From Thiotrichales bacterium 19S9-11 (GTDB lineage: Bacteria; Pseudomonadota; Gammaproteobacteria; Francisellales; Francisellaceae), in contig JAKJJT010000009.1 in NCBI GenBank assembly GCA_021713395.1, positions 1 through 64,000 of the forward strand: 64,000 nt of DNA, written 5' to 3'. Below, piece by piece: positions 60,931 to 64,000 of this stretch. The translations under genes and the position numbers were made by a program. Positions within the stretch are counted from its first letter, which is position 1. The number at the start of each line of letters is the position of its first letter. The notes under the pieces were generated by a model, which did no database searches, had not been told where the DNA came from, and worked only from the letters and a program-made list of their open reading frames with translations.

Positions 60931-61338
60931 CTATTCCTTCACATCCACTTCTCGCCCTTCCTCATGATATGTAATCATTATCTCAGAAGTTGGTGCTGGC
61001 AGTAAGCCCGCAGCTTTTTCTGGCCACTCGACCAAGCAGATTGAGTTTTTCTTAAGATAATCCCGAAATCCAAGCCATTCAATCTCTTCTGGATGGCCTA
61101 GGCGGTATAAATCGAAATGATAAACATTAAAATTTTCAAACTCGTATGCCTCAATTAAGGCATAGGTTGGGCTCTTAACCAAACCTTCATAACCAAAGCC
61201 TTTTAAAATACCTTTAACAATTGTTGTTTTGCCAGCGCCTAGATCCCCCTTTAAATAAACAATATCCCCCGGAAGCAAGTTTTTTGAAAACCGCTTACCA
61301 AAGAACAGCATCTCTTCTTCATCTTTACAACGTATCAT
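60931..61338 (-). CDS. tsaE: tRNA threonylcarbamoyladenosine biosynthesis ATPase TsaE
   Basis: 135 residues from the ATG at 61338, which overlaps the folC stop by ATGA; an upstream Met at 61362 would add eight residues inside folC. P-loop GDLGAGKTT (about 29-37), SPTYALIEAYE and HFDLYRLGHPEEIEWLG, then LVEWPEKA: the standard order. It works with TsaB and TsaD to place t6A37 on tRNAs. Full length. Confidence 0.96.
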   Translation of the reverse strand: MIRCKDEEEMLFFGKRFSKNLLPGDIVYLKGDLGAGKTTIVKGILKGFGYEGLVKSPTYALIEAYEFENFNVYHFDLYRLGHPEEIEWLGFRDYLKKNSICLVEWPEKAAGLLPAPTSEIMITYHEEGREVDVKE

Positions 61339-62615
61339 GATAAATAACCTTGGATAGAGCAAAACTTCAAAATATGCGCCACTAGCACAAAAGAACCAAA
61401 GACAACTAAGACATCAGATGATTTTAATTCTTCTAGCGCGTGATCAAATAATTCAATGGCATCAATATGACCACTAAAATGCTCATACTGAAAAAAATTA
61501 GATAATGCATTTAAACTCATTGCTCGACTATCAATTGATGAAAGATCTGCTAAATACCAATACTGAAATGTATTTTTTGTAATCTGAATGATTTTTTCTA
61601 CATCTTTACTACTTAAAGCACTATAAAATGCATAATAATTAGACTGAGGATAATATGTTGAAAGCCATTGTATCAAATGATTTGAGCTTTGCGCATTATG
61701 TCCCACATCAAACAATATCGTTTTGCCTTTAACTTTTAAGACTTGCAACCGCCCTGGCAACACAAAAGAAAGTAGTGCTGTATGAATTACGCTATCTGAA
61801 ATTTTAGTATAATCTACTTTTAAAATATCCAGCATCTGTAATACCATCGATAAATTACTTCGATGTAAAAAAGCAGGCGCTTGCTGATAGCGATTGATAT
61901 TAGTTAAATCAAACTGCTTGCCAATTTGAAACACATTGGCATCATGTTGAACTAATAAGTCTGATGCATTTTTCGGAAAATCATGCTCACCAATAATAAC
62001 TGGTATATTACGTCTGACTAAAGCAGATTTTTCATAAGCAATTTTTTCTCTGGTATCACCAAGCATTTCTTGGTGATCTAATCCAATAGAGGTAATCGCT
62101 AGCATATCAGCATCAAAGGCATTTGATGGGTCTAGTCGCCCACCACACCCAACTTCTAAAATAACAAAATCTAATTTTTGCTGAGAGAAACACAAGCAGG
62201 CCGCTAAAAAAGCATAGACAAAATAACCACCATTTAAGCCTTGCTCTATTAATGTCTTATAAACAATATCAAAAGCATCAACAATTAGTTGACTGGGTAT
62301 ATTTTTACCATTAATGCGAACTCGCTCATTAAATTTAAATAAATGGGGGGAACTAAATAAGCCAACTTTATAGCCAGAACTTAGCAGTATATGCTCCAAT
62401 AGATGAGAAGTAGAGCCTTTACCATTTGTCCCTGTAACAGTAATCAAATAAAAATCTTTTTTAATTTCTAAAATGTCTAAAACTGACCTGATATCACTCG
62501 GATCCAGCCTGCCAGAAAAACCAATCTGCTCAAGAATACCTAACCATTCTTTAAGCGTATTTGGTTTTGATTTAATTAGTTCCGTTAGTTGCAGTTTTTT
62601 CATGGTCTTTTGCAT
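61335..62615 (-). CDS. folC: Bifunctional folylpolyglutamate/dihydrofolate synthase
   Basis: 426 residues. ATP site [16 protein letters not shown] (about 58-73), the Mur-ligase-like [16 protein letters not shown] and [25 protein letters not shown], and the C-terminal domain with [13 protein letters not shown]. It adds glutamate to folates. The start codon lies inside accD (overlap of 44 or, from M5, 32 bases), a tight coupling also known in other proteobacteria. The ATG at 62615 and M5 at 62603 are alternatives. Confidence 0.96.
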   Translation of the reverse strand: MQKTMKKLQLTELIKSKPNTLKEWLGILEQIGFSGRLDPSDIRSVLDILEIKKDFYLITVTGTNGKGSTSHLLEHILLSSGYKVGLFSSPHLFKFNERVRINGKNIPSQLIVDAFDIVYKTLIEQGLNGGYFVYAFLAACLCFSQQKLDFVILEVGCGGRLDPSNAFDADMLAITSIGLDHQEMLGDTREKIAYEKSALVRRNIPVIIGEHDFPKNASDLLVQHDANVFQIGKQFDLTNINRYQQAPAFLHRSNLSMVLQMLDILKVDYTKISDSVIHTALLSFVLPGRLQVLKVKGKTILFDVGHNAQSSNHLIQWLSTYYPQSNYYAFYSALSSKDVEKIIQITKNTFQYWYLADLSSIDSRAMSLNALSNFFQYEHFSGHIDAIELFDHALEELKSSDVLVVFGSFVLVAHILKFCSIQGYLS

Positions 62616-63456
62616 ACATCAACTGATTTAAAATATGAGTAACTTTATTTCGCATTTCTCTTCTATCAACTATTAAGTCAACCATACCTTTTTCAACTAA
62701 AAACTCACTACGCTGAAAACCTTCTGGTAGCTTCTCTCTGACTGTTTGCTCAATCACCCTTGGACCTGCAAATCCAATTAATGCTTTTGGTTCTGCTATT
62801 TGAATATCTCCTAGCATTGCCAATGATGCTGAAACACCACCTGTGGTTGGATCAGTCAATATGACAATATAAGGTAAGTTTCTCTCTGATAATTTAGCTA
62901 ACGCAGCTGATACTTTTGTCATCTGCATCAATGAAAATAATGATTCCTGCATTCTAGCGCCGCCACTTGCTGTAAAACAGATAAATGGACAATCAAGCTC
63001 AATTGCCCTTTCCACGCCTCGTCTAAAACGTTCACCAATGACAGACCCCATTGAACCACCTAAAAAAGAAAAATCAAAAGCACTAGCAACAACTATTCGT
63101 CCTTCTAATTTACCTTCCATAACAATTAATGCATCTTTCTCGCCTGTTTTCTTTTGAGCTTGAGCAATACGATCTTTATAAGCTTTTGTATCTTTAAATT
63201 TTAAAACATCTTTAGGCTGAACTTCTGAAGCCAATTCAACCGTTAAATCTTTATCTAAAAAAAGATTTAGTCGTTTCCTTGCTGAAATTCTCATATGATA
63301 ATCACACTGCGGACAAACAAATAAATTAGCAGTTACTTCTGGCGTATATAAAACACTATCACATGACTTACACTTATCCCAAACACCTTCTGGTAATTCT
63401 TTCCTTGTTGAATCCGTTAATAACTTTTGTGGTATAATTTTTTCAAACCAACTCAT
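62572..63456 (-). CDS. accD: Acetyl-CoA carboxylase carboxyltransferase subunit beta
   Basis: 294 residues. The zinc finger is C29-x2-C32 and C48-x2-C51 ([13 protein letters not shown] ... [13 protein letters not shown]), followed by the crotonase-like carboxyltransferase with [36 protein letters not shown] and [19 protein letters not shown]. With AccA it makes malonyl-CoA for fatty acids. First gene of the accD-folC-tsaE set. ATG at 63456 after a 185-base AT-rich gap. Confidence 0.97.
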   Translation of the reverse strand: MSWFEKIIPQKLLTDSTRKELPEGVWDKCKSCDSVLYTPEVTANLFVCPQCDYHMRISARKRLNLFLDKDLTVELASEVQPKDVLKFKDTKAYKDRIAQAQKKTGEKDALIVMEGKLEGRIVVASAFDFSFLGGSMGSVIGERFRRGVERAIELDCPFICFTASGGARMQESLFSLMQMTKVSAALAKLSERNLPYIVILTDPTTGGVSASLAMLGDIQIAEPKALIGFAGPRVIEQTVREKLPEGFQRSEFLVEKGMVDLIVDRREMRNKVTHILNQLMYAKDHEKTATNGTN

Positions 63457-63641
63457 AATAAACTCTTTATTTCATTCTATTTTTACAATTACATTTACAA
63501 CTAATATCGCTGTCTTTCTATCAAAATTAACCTAACCATCTTAAGCATTTTTTCCAAAATTGAAATAGGAAATCTTAGTAATTCTATGAAAAAAATATCA
63601 TAATATCAAAATTTGATCATAAAAATGTTTAATTTATTCTA

Positions 63642-64000
63642 TTAATTCCACTCTTTTCCTAAGTATTTATAGAACGACAAAGCAAATATAACCAGTGAAA
63701 TTAATGCCATAACTGGAAACATAAAAATTGCACCATAGAAATCTAATGTTTCAGGATTTAAACTTGCCGCAAAATGCGATATAAGCTTATTGCTTGATAA
63801 ATAACCAAATAAAATCTGCCCTAAAAACCCACCCAAAACAATAAATGTATTTGTTAATGCTATTGCCGCACCCTTTGAACCTTCAGGCACAATAAAAATA
63901 AGCATAGATAAAGCAACAACAATACCTGATGTTGCAATACCTGCTAAAGAAAATAGTAATACCAAAGTTTGAAAGCTTAATAGCCAAGGAACGACAAAAT
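63642..64000 (-). CDS. MFS transporter, C-terminal part (cut by window edge)
   Basis: The minus frame is open from the window edge to the stop at 63642, about 119 residues; there is no true start inside the window. Four hydrophobic segments are visible (LSFQTLVLLFSLAGIATSGIV; LSMLIFIVP; AIALTNTFIVLGGFLGQILFGYL; FMFPVMALISLVIFALSFYKYLG). The GAAIALTNTFIVLGGFLGQ pattern matches helix 10-11 of sugar- or drug-type MFS carriers. Substrate unknown. Confidence 0.75.
   Translation of the reverse strand, partial: FVVPWLLSFQTLVLLFSLAGIATSGIVVALSMLIFIVPEGSKGAAIALTNTFIVLGGFLGQILFGYLSSNKLISHFAASLNPETLDFYGAIFMFPVMALISLVIFALSFYKYLGKEWN

Overview
The window is a low-GC stretch of a gammaproteobacterial chromosome. 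The housekeeping genes (BamA, GyrA with T83/D87, Rep, XerC, RsmJ, MnmC, YgfZ, a P-protein split into GcvPA and GcvPB) are gammaproteobacterial. Many ankyrin, TPR and other eukaryote-like or repeat-rich proteins sit between them, which suggests a host- or protist-associated organism of the Thiotrichales (Francisella-like) or Legionellales type. No rRNA or tRNA gene is visible, so I cannot name a genus.

Layout. 1-6 kb is accessory: the tail of a membrane protein, an EAL phosphodiesterase, a kinase-like small protein, an ankyrin protein and an orphan AAA ATPase, separated by AT-rich gaps with hairpins and relics. 6-9.4 kb holds dolP, mnmC and a zeta-like P-loop protein. 9.5-12.4 kb is a secreted multidomain cellulase (GH9-CBM3-CBM2-CBM2). 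12.6-16 kb is a cluster of small unknown genes. An intact IS3-family element has inserted into the last part of one of them, and another carries 25 copies of a 9-bp repeat. 16.2-17.9 kb encodes a TPR-glycosyltransferase. 17.9-24.2 kb is a lysine operon (lysC-dapB-dapA-dapD-lysA plus an AstE/AspA-type hydrolase) headed by a lysine riboswitch.

24.3-31.2 kb is core metabolism: rarA, coaBC, a TIGR01777-type epimerase, a purine permease and acs. 31.2-33.1 kb has a small gene with two A9 tracts and an orphan HlyD-type adaptor. 33.2-40 kb is a thiN-pgi-gcvT-gcvH-gcvPA-gcvPB operon. 40.1-41.8 kb is xerC-rsmJ. 41.9-46.1 kb is accessory again: a large ankyrin-like protein, a protein made of nine 36-residue tandem repeats, and decayed insertion sequences. 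46.1-55.8 kb is an alanine-dehydrogenase-like gene, an N-terminally truncated Rpn gene, a CPT-like kinase, a membrane protein, bamA, dxr and gyrA. 56-59.9 kb is ygfZ, rep and an RpoS-like sigma factor. 59.9-63.5 kb is accD-folC-tsaE followed by an ankyrin-like gene. The window ends inside an MFS transporter.

The most unusual item is the 36-residue repeat protein at 44.2-45.5 kb. It has two-helix units, a pair of adjacent residues that differ between units, a basic nuclear-localisation-like cluster and an acidic end. That layout recalls TALE-like DNA-binding effectors, but the resemblance is a hypothesis and not a homology call. Other notable points are the exact IS3 insertion into a coding sequence, riboswitch control of the lysine operon with a hairpin over the lysC ribosome-binding site, a possible DapE replacement, and several repeat or homopolymer structures that could vary in length.
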